From Hypomesus transpacificus (taxonomy: Eukaryota > Chordata > Actinopteri > Osmeriformes > Osmeridae): a DNA stretch of 64,000 nucleotides. Every line of letters begins with the position of its first letter. Positions within the stretch are counted from its first letter, which is position 1. The translations under genes were made by a program, and so were the position numbers. This document shows positions 48,338 through 58,349 of the stretch, in pieces. The DNA lies in contig NC_061065.1 of the NCBI RefSeq assembly GCF_021917145.1, positions 3,911,168 through 3,975,167 on the forward strand, read 5' to 3'. Under the pieces are notes generated by a model. That model did no database searches, was not told the origin of the DNA, and saw only the letters and a program-made list of their open reading frames with translations.

Positions 48338-50502
48338 CTGAGAATGACAAAATAGTTTGAAGTTAACTTTCTTGATCGTTGTTTGTGAGACGAAGTATTT
48401 CGGCTGTAAAATCGACCAGATAGATTGACCTCATACTTTCTGTTTCTATTTAGTTCCAAGTGATGTCAACTAAACCAGTTCTGTCCAAGCTAAGGCCTTG
48501 TAGAATGTATAGCTTCAACATACCATTTCATCACTCTTCCCCCCAAGCCATCACACTTGTCAATCCCCCAGACTGGAATGCCCTGAAGAATGTTATGTTT
48601 TACGTTTTTTATGTGTTCTGAATGAGCTGTATACTGTATGGTTAAAATGTCTCAAATCTCAAATTGAGTCATGATTACATAACTTATCAAAACATGAGTT
48701 CAAGGCCTGACATGGGTGTGATCTGTGTGGGGTATGACCCCAAATTATAATTCTGTGGTTCATTTGAGAATTGCAAAGTTCCGCATAGTGAGGAACTTGG
48801 CAGACAATCAGGTCAAATAACCTCAATTACTGTTTTGTGACCCTATTTCTGCTGAAGTGTGGTTTAGCTAGCAACTCAAGTGAGGAGCGTTCAGTGTTAC
48901 CATTCAGTCCAATCATGCACAGATCTCAACTAAAATATGAGTAAAGGTCTCTGTTGCGTGCCAATAGATATTTGTGCATCACATTTCTGGATTCTTTGCT
49001 ATCAAGCACACCATTGCTACTACGATTTTAAATGTTTACTTTAGTCACTAACAAGGGTATTCTAGTCCTACTAGTCCATTAACAATCTGTTGAACAAAGC
49101 ACAATGATGGCACTAAAATAATCAGAATTAGGTTATATGTGTTCCTGCTGTTCCTTCTCTGTAGTTCTGCATTGAGGCTCTTTGCACGATGACAACAATG
49201 TTGCCAAACAGCGGTTGGGTTCAGTAACTCCACTAATCCAATACCAGAAAGTAACTGAAACAATAAACTCAAGGCAAGAAAGGAATGGCAAAAATGATAA
49301 AACTGCATTTTGCTTCCATTCATCAGAAATTCCCAACTACAGTATGCCATCAACTCAATTATCCAGGACACTCAGGTCTTGCTCTCCAGGTGCCAGCCAT
49401 CTTCTGAAGATGAGACCTTCTCGAGCAGTGTGGGTGCACTCATGATACTCTTTAGTCCTTTTTTTCTGTAGTCAATCTTAGTTTTTTGCACCACCAGTAC
49501 TTAATGTGAGATGTGTGTTGTCTTGTGGGCTGAGCTCCTCATGTACGGCTCACAGGTGGAGCCCATCGTCTCAGCCCTGACAGGACATTTTCAAACTTAC
49601 TTTTCTTTACCGAATTTAAGTCTTTACATTTTACAAGCACTGCAGAGCACTAATTAGTGATTAATAACAACCCAAAATGGGAAGCAAAGTTAGGCTTTAA
49701 AGAATACAATTTTTAAATACCACTTCAAAACCCAGTACCAAGCAGTTATTCCCAGAATACTGTATCACCCTGCATACAATTTAGTAAATAATTATGTTGA
49801 ATCAGGGAATAGTGTCTATAAAAAAAGAAGACTTACCAGTGTATAAAATACCTTTCCGTTTGAAGTTCTTTTTAAGACTGTGAGAGTATCTAGTCGCTCT
49901 TGATATAACATAAAGTGTATCCGATAACAAGAAAGGAAGTGTTCTGTTGCAGTGTGTCATCCAGTGTATAAGCTCTACAGTGCTTGTACTACCCAGTAAC
50001 CGGTCTTGTTATCTGTGTTGGAATCTGAGGCATACACGCACACACACACACACACAAGCTGGAATGGAACTAGGAACTTCACATATTTTCATCTGTGACA
50101 AAAGTTGCCCAGTGACTTGGCACACATTGCAACGAGCTACGAGAAGATTGTTTCATACAATCTTTTCACAATAAGAATTGTTCACATTATATTTGTAGGT
50201 TAATATTATATATATATATTATTCCAACATAAGTTTAAACCATAGGTACATTTTCACTTGTCTTTGGGATTCTCATTGAGCCCAGCAAGTTGCTACAGCC
50301 CGTATTACCTAAAATGTGGGTAAATAAAGGGGTTGCCCCCCAAAATACTAGGGTTGCACTTAATCCCTTGACTCTACAGAAGGTTTGTGATATTGTGCCA
50401 TGTGAATTAATCTAATACTTCACCAACCTTTAACTAAATGTCATGCATTTTGAGTTGTGTTAAGGATACTGCACAGTCAGCTATTAAACAAAGGTTCATT
50501 CT
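48338..50502. other. ccr6 upstream region and cep43 3' flank
   Basis: Contains ccr6 5' UTR intron or promoter and sequence downstream of cep43. A CA run lies at about 50037-50056 and an AT run at about 50201-50219. No gene is supported. Confidence 0.55.
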
Positions 50503-50508
50503 TTTATT
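50503..50508 (-). terminator. cep43 poly(A) signal candidate
   Basis: TTTATT on the plus strand is AATAAA in the sense of cep43, 126 bases beyond its stop codon. A second copy follows at 50522-50527. Position and sequence make these the best candidates for cep43 3' end formation. Confidence 0.6.
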
Positions 50509-50633
50509 AGGTCCATGAGCTTTTATTAGGTCCAACTGTACAGACATAAATAGTTAGAAACAGGGGGTGCAGTGTAATGCTGCTGTAGAGATGTGTGTGT
50601 GTGTGTGTGCGCATGTGTGGTAAGGTCAGCAGG

Positions 50634-50708
50634 TTAGGCCACCTCCTCAATGTAGTCGGCAGCTTGACTGATCTGGGAAACCGTCACGTCTTGGGTGCTG
50701 TCATCAAA
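50634..50708 (-). CDS. cep43: cep43 terminal coding exon
   Basis: The minus-strand acceptor is gtctcccag and the stop TAA is at 50634-50636. It encodes FDDSTQDVTVSQISQAADY, then IEEVA and stop, aligning with the conserved C-terminus of human FOP (DLTVSQLSDVADYLEDVA). Confidence 0.93.
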   Translation of the reverse strand, partial: FDDSTQDVTVSQISQAADYIEEVA

Positions 50709-53700
50709 CTGGGAGACGAGAGATGAGAGGATCATGACGGAGGAGGAGAGAGGGCGGCATGAGAAGCTATGTGATGAAGGCTAAACTAATGATATATCTT
50801 TTTTAATTAGTAAAAATACAATAGTAAAGTACAAATGGATACACTGGAGTTCACCATTGGTACTAGTACTGTTCTTCTGTTCAGCACTGAATAAGTAACA
50901 CGGGTGTAAACAGCGCTTCAACAGGAGTCTGTCAACCCATTTCTGCTCTTTTTCTACATACAAACAGGATCTTTATGTTATCTGTTCATGGACTGGTGTT
51001 TTCACTTCCTGTATGAATACCTGAAGGCCCACTCCTCACTATCTAAACAGACACAGACACACAAATTCAGAGTGGCTCCAAGTTGTTTTGGTATAGAAAC
51101 TACCTTATCGCTGTTTTCTGGTCCCTCAATGGACACTTCCTCGATCTCTTCACCAATGCTGACCTCACTCTTAGAAATATCTGATCGGTGGCTGTTTATG
51201 AACCAACACACACACGCACACAGATTTTAGATTCACTTTTCAGGCACTTTTCTCAAAAAACCACATCACAGCAGAGCCAACATGTCGGACCTCTGGTGAG
51301 GGGAGACAGAGTACCCTTGCGTTACCTGTTGAAGTCATCGTCATAGTCGACATCATCATCTGTGGAAGAAAAAGAAGATGAGAAACACACAACTTCTGAG
51401 GGCCAACACAGAATGAACCTGCAAAGGACAATACACACCAAGAACGAGAGATCCGGCTTTGTCGTTCATAGTCCTCAAGTCTTTCAATCCTTTTTCTTTG
51501 GAGTTTGAAGTGGCGTTCCTGCTTCCAGACAGGTCTCTGTGTCCGGCCTCCCCACACAGAGGGCCCCCGAAACCCTTCTGGGGAGGCGCGTCCGACAGGG
51601 AGGCCGGCGGGCTTCCTCCAGCCCTCCTTAAAGAAGACACACCAGGCCTCAGTCTTGCATAAAGTTAAACACACACACACAGATACACACAAAGAGGCCC
51701 ACACACATACTCACACGTACATACTACACACAGACGCGCGTACACACACACGCACAGAGAGGCACCTGAAGAGAACACTGAAGGGGGTTGGTACGAGAGA
51801 GACAGAGAGGTACAGTGTGCACGCCTGGGGCTCACCTGTGCACAGAGCTCTGATTATGATCATGGTCATTTAAGAGCTCGTCCCCATCACCCTCTGTGTC
51901 ACTGTCCAGAGCAGACAGGCTGAGCTCAGAGAGAGAGAGAGACAGAGAGAAGGGAAAGAGAGAAAGATAGGGAAGAAAAAGAGAAAGAGAGAGAGAGAGG
52001 GAGTGAGAGAGGGAAGGGAAAGTGACGGACAGGATACACAAACAGGAAGAACAGCGTGAAAAAAAAGCACTTAACACACGCTTCACACACGCACACATGC
52101 AGGGAGGAGAGAACGTTTGGAGGTGCATGAACTCCATGGCTCATGCAGATCCGGTCCCGCTCCTGACCACGTCTCACAACATGCGACGCCGGGGTGCTTG
52201 CGGAGGCGAGCAGGCAAATGGTGTGGATGTGGTTAAAGGCTAAGTCCTCTCTCACCCAACACTGGTGCCTCTCACCCAACACTGGTGCCTCTCACCCAAC
52301 ACTGGTGCACCCAGCCCCCCGCCCCCCACCTCTGCTACGGAGCCATACACACATGCACACTCACTCGTTGAGGCTAGCACCCCTCCTGATGAGGGGGAAG
52401 GACCGGCCTCTGAGGCTCTCCCCTCTCACGGGGCGGAGGCTGTGTCGAAGCGCAGGGGGACACGCAGGGGGAAACGCGCGTCACATAGGGAGGAACACAA
52501 AGTAAAGAAAGAGACAGGGAATAAAGGAAAGATGCAGAACAGAGGAGGAAGGAGGGGGGATTGAGGAGGAAGTGGGGGATATATGTAGCAGAACAGGACA
52601 GGGCAGAGCTCTGACAACTAGTTACAGGCTGCAGGTTGGTGCTACCAAACCGCGGACCGAAAAGGTCACGTTGTTCCACATTACCGACAGGCTGGGTTTT
52701 TTTTAACAAAGGGTCCTTTCATGCTACTCGTAGGGGAGTACAATACAGAACAGCAAAAAGGAAACCCTGTCTGTATGACAACGCATGGATAGGTCTCAGA
52801 ACAATAGTGGTTCCACCTACGGGCGACTTCCTTCTGTGTGCTAGCTCGCTGGTCTCACTGGGAGAGGACGGGTGTACTTACTTTTTCTGACTGTGTATCT
52901 CATCAGAGAGACCGCCCCCTGACTGAGTCTTATCTGATGTCAGGCCAATACTACTCCAAGAGCCAGGGGTGAGAGACAAGATAGAAAAGACAATAATAAC
53001 AGCAGGAAGGAGTATGTGCAGTAGATCATTACAAAACGTGAATGACACATTTTAAAAGGACCAGGGTTCCACTTTGAGGTCTCGTGACTGTGACGTGATC
53101 TGTTTCATCTATTAAGATCTCTTTTTGTCAATTTGCTTTATTAGAACTTGTCTCAAAAGTCTGAGCGAGAAAAGAGGGAGAGACATACAGAAAGGAGAGT
53201 GAGCGAAACAGACAGAGAGAATGAAAGCACGGAGAGTGGGCGTGAAAGCAGTCACAAGTCAGAACGAGAAAAGAAGATATCAAAGCGGTTTACCAGCCGT
53301 AGGTTTTCTGGGGCTTGGGCAGGGGGTCGTCGAAGAAGGAGTCGCCCTCATCTCCGTCCTCCTCCACCTCCAGCCCCAGTTCCAGGTCAGCAGGGACGGG
53401 CATCCCGTTATCTCCGGACGCCTCGTCATCGTGTCTTGATGCAACGTGGGCTTGACCTTTGACCTTCAGAGAGCCGGAGGTCAGGCTGGTGTCACTGTGG
53501 CTCCCCCCCAGTCCCTGCACAGCACCAGTCACAGAGGAACACCACACAGGACATGGCGTCATCAGGGGCATGACATCTAAAGGTCGACTCGGTGGTGTGA
53601 CATCATTTTCCCTTTCAGGACGGAGGGGCTTATGTAGAAATGTTGTTGGTTAAATAAAAAACAAAAAGAGGCGATATTCGCCTCCTTTCAGCACTTTCAC

Positions 53701-54226
53701 AGCATGTTTAGCGATATTGTAGAATAATTTTATAGCTAAATAGCATTTAATAATATCTGGTCAGTTTTGCCCTAAAAAGTTCATAATCTTCACAGCCCCA
53801 CTACCGAGTTTAACCTTTGAGAAACATAAAGAGCACTGGAAGGCAGGGTTAGTGGTTAGGAAAATAGTCCACGACTCAGACCCAAGACATGACAATATGT
53901 TAGTTTATTCTTCAGAAAATCCTCTCACCTCAGCCAAGACAAGCTACAGTGTTAGTGTGACACATGCAAATATAGTTTACAACAACTATGGTTATTTGCT
54001 GAAAAACATTAGCATGTTTGAGAATGATTGCAGGGTTTTAGCAGGTTTAAGACAAAGCTGCAGTTAAGGGTGAGGTGTGTACTCTGTGTTTTATAAAGCT
54101 TCATTGAGGCTCTTATTCCACTGCTCATAAAGTGACAAGCATATCAATTCAACCATGGGATGGAAAAGAAGGCCTTGGTACTGGTGGGCCAAATAGCCCG
54201 ACTGAATTAACTAACTTATCTTAACA

Positions 54227-54257
<31 letters not shown>

Positions 54258-55448
54258 TCCCCTGGTTGAGTTGGTATGAGAATACTGCTCTACCCCTGCT
54301 CACCCTGCGTTACCTTGGCAACAGCCATCCTCTCATGTCCACTGTGCTTAGGTCCTCTCAACCTGGGGATCTGGGCATTGAGAACAGCTGTGAGCAGCTG
54401 TCCAGCCTGTTGACACTCAACCTACTCAGTAAAACCTGGGCTGGTAAACTACTGAACATTTCAACTACAGACTACTAACCTCCTAATCCTTTATCCCCCC
54501 TCATACAGATAGCATGAGGAGAGTAATAATGGTCTAGTTCTGTTGCGCCAATCCCAGCCAACGCTCACAATCACATCCCGTAAAGGTGAAACCTCAGTGT
54601 ATCAAGTTTTTATCGGAACATGAATTAATCTCCGATGGGGAAGCATGGAGTAGGGGTTGTGCGTATGTGTTTCTGAACTGCCGTGGGTTGGCCGTATTAT
54701 GAATCCATGTCAGATAAGACCTGGGCTGTCTGACAACCAAGCTTCCACCCACAGAGAGAATGCTTCAGATGAGGACTGCAATACTAAATGGAGAAAGTCG
54801 TTTTTTTTTTTTTTTTTTTTTTTTAAAGGGTTTTTTCCTGAGAAATTAGTTTCTAATATATTCAGCATGCAACACCAAGTTTTAATAACAGTTGTTTATT
54901 TTCACCACATTCCAACCATTTCAAATGTGCACTTCATTCATGAACATAACGTGCAACATGTTTTGGACATTGTCAACTTACCTTACTAGCTGGCACAGTG
55001 GACATTTTCTCCTCATTGAATCGGTTTGGAAGGTGAACAACATCACTGCTCTCCTGGGTGACCTTGAGGGACAGTTCAAAACCGTCACATACTTTTTCAA
55101 ACAAGGCCAGAAATGTTTTTCTTAAGTATGCGAATGTGTTGGAAAAATAAATTCTCACCACACTTCTGCACTGATTGAAGAGACGCTTGTATAAGCCCAG
55201 GAACTCCTGGAAGTCAACAGCTGTTGAACACATGACAAGAGGTTTCATCTGAGGGATCAGGGTCCACCCTCAGGTGAAGTAACACAGAATCCTGCTGCCT
55301 TCAATAATCAATATCTCCATAGCAACCAGACCTACATTTAGCAGGGGCTTTGTCTATCCCATGGAGTTCATCTGAGACAAATCTCTCCAGCATGTTTCTG
55401 TCATTGGACACACAGCCAGAGATGGGTGGTTAGGGGCCTGACTACAGC

Positions 55449-55488
<40 letters not shown>

Positions 55489-57904
55489 TGGAGTGAACTT
55501 GTCACAGTGTTGAGAAGTTTATCTTTGTGTTCATACTTGTTGAAGTTTGGAAATAAATCTCCAAATACAGCTTTCAAATCCTCCTTACTAATCCTGATAG
55601 TTCTGTCCTGAAATGTGATCAACATAAAAACAGTTAAGACACACCTTAACTTAACACCAAGAAAGACTAGGTGGAATACCAGGTATGAACTATGAACTTA
55701 TTTATGAATCTACAACATACATGCACTAATCATTGTCATTCACCTTATCATACATATCAAATTTCTTTCGGGCCTCTGCAATTTGCCTTGGTGATAGCTC
55801 CTATGTTGGGAAACAGGAAAAAAAGGTTTAAAATTATTTAACAACTTCCTTGTGTGTTCACGGCACACTATTTGAGTTGCAAAGCGTTTGCACTAGATGA
55901 AACAATAAACAACCAAATCAATACGTCACGTGTGTCATTACTCATGTGACAGTGCTGTAATTGAGGACCCATGCAGTACAAAACGCATCCCCTCAACGGG
56001 CTACTGTTGTAAGAATGTTGCACAGCAAACTTAAGTGGCCCATCACTCTGAAGATGAATGGGACACGTGCAAACTCTCTACTGACTTGCAGAGCATGAAG
56101 CATGATGCTCGTAAAGTAGGACAAACTTGTTTTTCTCTGAAACTCGCTGATCAACAGGAAAACCATCTGCTCTCTTAGTCATCTGAAAGTGAGTAGCCTT
56201 GTAATTCACATCATGCTGCCTGGCTGTGACCCAGATCCCCTACACGACAATGCACCCAGATGTGGGTGAATTATCAGAGCAGAAAAGAGATACTAACCTT
56301 GGGAATGTTTTTGGCTTGGTCCCCCTGAAACCATCCAGAGCAGCCAAATCAGAGGGAGTGATAAAAGCAAAGAAAGAAAAAAGATTAAACTAGTAAAGCG
56401 TAACTGTGCTTTAAACAAAAAGGTGGGAGACTAACAAGCGGGTTAGGTTGCCAGGGAAACAATAAGTGTCACAAGCCAAACAAGACACTCTCTGAACTCA
56501 AGGGTCCTGGTTAAATGTGCCAGATTCACCATCGTAATGAAGGGAACCGCAAATATAAAAAGGAAAAACAATGACTGGTCACAAAGTGGTTCTTCTCAAA
56601 TAACTGGCAAAACATAGAAAGTACAGGGATAGGAACATACTGTCTGTTTAGGATCACTGCTAAGGTCTGACAAGGACTTAACACTACGCAGAACTATGTT
56701 TACCTCTGAGAAGATGGAAGACTTGTCCTTGAGTCTGCCTCTCTTTATCAACTCCAGCAGCAGCGGTGTATTCCTGTTGATATCTGTTTCTTGGATGCCT
56801 AATTCACAAGTCACCTGCTCACGACTGTCTAGTCCACTAAGCTAAGACAAAAAAACAAAAACGTTTTATTCTAATCACTGCAGGTAGCAACAGCAGCATG
56901 TCTAATTGGGAGAATTGCTCCTGCTTCAAAAAATGTCTCATTAGGAATGAGAAAATGTTGAAGGATGACTTCAAACAGTATTTAGGTGTAAAGTTTAAAG
57001 TCATCAACACTCACTGAGTTTATCTCTGGCTGGAATACGGCAAGTGTAAAATCGAGGTGAAAGACCTGCAGAAAGTCAATAATAAGACTGGCAACCAGGC
57101 GTCCTGGAAAGGAACCACACAATCATGAGATGTATGTATGTGGATAGACACTCACTTTTTCACTGAATGTCAGCTAGTGAAGTGGAGACAAATATTAAGA
57201 GATGTCATCATTTACCATCTTTAGTATTCAAACACTTCTTCAGGTTTTCATTGACAAGTGGGGTTTTATTCTGTAAAGAGATTAACAGTATTATTAACTA
57301 TCAGCTAAACAGTGAACCAGATCAACTCTGGCGTCACCTTTTCAGCAATAACCTGTAAAAACCCACGTGGGTTTACAGTTATTTGACATGGAGAAGCAAC
57401 AAGACCCTTGCTTGGCAGTTTATTTACTCTCAAATGTTACCTCAACTTTATCTTGTTCATCCATTGCCAGAAAGACTGCCGCTCGCATCTCTGCCTGCAA
57501 AGTGAAAGCTAGGTTAGCCATGATTACAAATAGTGGTAGTTAGCTAGCTAGTTGGTAGCTAACATTACCGTGACTACCTTAGCAGTATCGCATCAACGTG
57601 ACAGACAATAAACTAGCTATGTATCGGGCTGGTAAGTCAGTCAAGATAAGTAACTTGCAAATTCTGGTAGCTACTGTAACTAACTTCACTAGCTAGCAAG
57701 CTATTGTACGATAGGCCTCGCTAGCTTATCATGCTAGCTCACTGCTAAGTTAGCTTGCAATCGTGGGTGTCAAATACTCCATGTTTGCTATCTTAGCAAA
57801 ATTACGTGTATGTTTATTACCTTTAGTTTGTTTAGCACCCCATTGTTTTCTAGGTTCTGGATCAAAAGATCCCGAAGTTCTGTGTCATCTTCTGTTGCAG
57901 ACAT
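50634..57904 (-). CDS. cep43: centrosomal protein 43 (FGFR1OP/FOP) with EF-hand-like insert
   Basis: A centriole and basal-body protein needed for ciliogenesis in vertebrates. Exons in transcript order: 57821-57904, 57441-57494, 57216-57270, 57015-57103, 56704-56841, 56298-56324, 55744-55800, 55537-55607, 55336-55397, 55159-55220, 54982-55053, 53294-53514, 52882-52953, 51836-51919, 51439-51626, 51326-51359, 51104-51191 and 50634-50708. All phases agree, giving 510 residues. The N-terminus (EDDTELRDLLIQNLENNGVLN, then AEMRAAVFLA and ENLKKCLNTKDG) and the LisH/TOF dimerisation segment (LDFTLAVFQPE) match human FOP, as do DSFFDDPLPKPQKTYG, ASLSDAPPQK, SEVSIGEEIEE and the terminal DYIEEVA. Residues 150-233 form an EF-hand-like pair absent from human FOP as I know it. 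The exon at 52882 is also unfamiliar. Human FOP is 399 residues. That list has 18 segments; the 27-bp one is a microexon. Confidence 0.9.
51439..51626 (-). CDS. cep43: cep43 exon, ASLSDAPP block
   Basis: The minus-strand acceptor is ttctttaag and the donor is g/gtgtgt. It encodes RAGGSPPASLSDAPPQKGF, a glycine-rich stretch and KGLKDLRTMNDKAGSL, matching human FOP (SLASLSDAPP and LKDLKLISDKIGSL). The opposite-strand open frames are shadows. Confidence 0.9.
51929..52010. repeat. (GA)n-rich low-complexity tract
   Basis: An imperfect GA/GGGA tract in a cep43 intron, adjacent to the acceptor of the exon at 51836-51919; on the coding strand it is the CT-rich polypyrimidine tract of that acceptor. 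Confidence 0.85.
52251..52310. repeat. 20-bp tandem repeat, 3 copies
   Basis: Three adjacent copies of ctcacccaacactggtgcct, with the last copy ending ac. It lies in a cep43 intron and has no coding role. Confidence 0.9.
52882..52953 (-). CDS. cep43: cep43 72-bp exon with NAGNAG acceptor
   Basis: In-frame 24-codon exon, phase 2 in and out, with a strong donor (aaaaa/gtaagt). It encodes SIGLTSDKTQSGGGLSDEIH. The acceptor reads gagtag, so two AGs three bases apart could be used, adding or removing one codon. I cannot align it to human FOP, so it may be optional. Confidence 0.65.
53294..53514 (-). CDS. cep43: cep43 exon, DSFFDDP block
   Basis: The minus-strand acceptor is ctgtgcag and the donor is ctg/gtaaac. 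It encodes a polar acidic stretch and then GDEGDSFFDDPLPKPQKTYG, the strongest single match to human FOP in the C-terminal half. The plus-strand frame here is a shadow. Confidence 0.93.
54228..54256. repeat. poly-G run of 29
   Basis: An uninterrupted G homopolymer in a cep43 intron (poly-C in the transcript). It is prone to slippage and to quadruplex formation, and its length may be unreliable in an assembly. A poly-T run of about 24 lies at 54801-54824. Confidence 0.9.
55159..55800 (-). CDS. cep43: cep43 EF-hand-like exons (four exons)
   Basis: Exons 55744-55800, 55537-55607, 55336-55397 and 55159-55220 join without a frame error (phases 0-0, 0-2, 2-1, 1-0). The first two give helix-loop-helix one: helix ending KKFDMY, loop D167 to D178 (DKDRTIRISKED), next helix LKAVF. 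The last two give the partner: helix MLERFVSDEL, loop D207 to E218 (DKAPAKSVDFQE), helix FLGLYKRL. Spacing and hydrophobic pattern fit an EF-hand pair. The loops are degenerate: no glycine at position 6, and alanine at positions 3 and 5 of the second, so calcium binding is doubtful. An (AT)n(GT)n tract at 55449-55489 separates the second and third exon. Confidence 0.72.
55449..55489. repeat. (AT)n(GT)n compound microsatellite
   Basis: A run of AT followed by GT, inside the cep43 intron between two EF-hand-like exons and close to the donor at 55537. No coding role. Confidence 0.9.
56298..56324 (-). CDS. cep43: cep43 27-bp microexon
   Basis: Nine codons (GDQAKNIPK) in phase 0-0, with acceptor gatggtttcag and donor aag/gttagt on the minus strand. 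It links the LisH-region exon to the EF-hand-like exons. Being in frame it could be skipped. Confidence 0.65.
57216..57904 (-). CDS. cep43: cep43 first three coding exons
   Basis: ATG at 57902-57904. Exons 57821-57904, 57441-57494 and 57216-57270 encode the conserved FOP N-terminus (TELRDLLIQNLENNGVLN, AEMRAAVFLAMDEQDKVE, NKTPLVNENLKKCLNTKD). The intron between 57494 and 57821 is full of degenerate gctagc/ttagct motifs. The start is chosen because the family begins with a short acidic stretch just before TELRDLL. Confidence 0.93.
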
Positions 57905-58343
57905 TGTCGTGTGCTGCTTGTGCCAACTCTAGCTACCCCAAATCGTTGGTACCCTCGACAACCAAAACAAACCCAGCCGACTCAAAGTCACGTGTGGCAT
58001 TTTCTACTTCGTTGAATTTAAGGTGCTTACATCGCCATCTACTGTGCAACGTGTAAAACTGGAAGTGAAACAAGATGTTAATATTTTTGGTCACATTAAT
58101 TCTAAAATAAACTTCTAATCTACTCAAACGCACGCACCCATGCGACAGTCTCGCCAACCCACTACACACACTCTAAACAAATGAAATGCTAGTTTATTGG
58201 TTTATGCTCCGGCAAGATATTGCTGTCTCCTCCACTACAAAATATGGAATTCATACAGTACTGCAGACATATGTGACGTGTAACATGACCCATGTTTAAT
58301 AGGCTATTAAAACTATAAACATCATAGTGTTGCAACACAAGTT

Positions 58344-58349
58344 TTATTC
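58344..58349 (-). terminator. myt1l-like poly(A) signal candidate
   Basis: TTTATT on the plus strand, AATAAA in the sense of the zinc-finger gene, about 2.4 kb beyond its stop and about 440 bases before the cep43 start. It is the last good signal before cep43, so it probably bounds a long 3' UTR. Confidence 0.5.

Noticed and set aside
55401..55537. Reading straight through the exon ending at 55537 to 'TVTSSLQ' and a stop
   Set aside because: The GTATGA donor at 55531-55536 gives a phase that continues perfectly into the next open exon, while the read-through runs into a CA/AT repeat.
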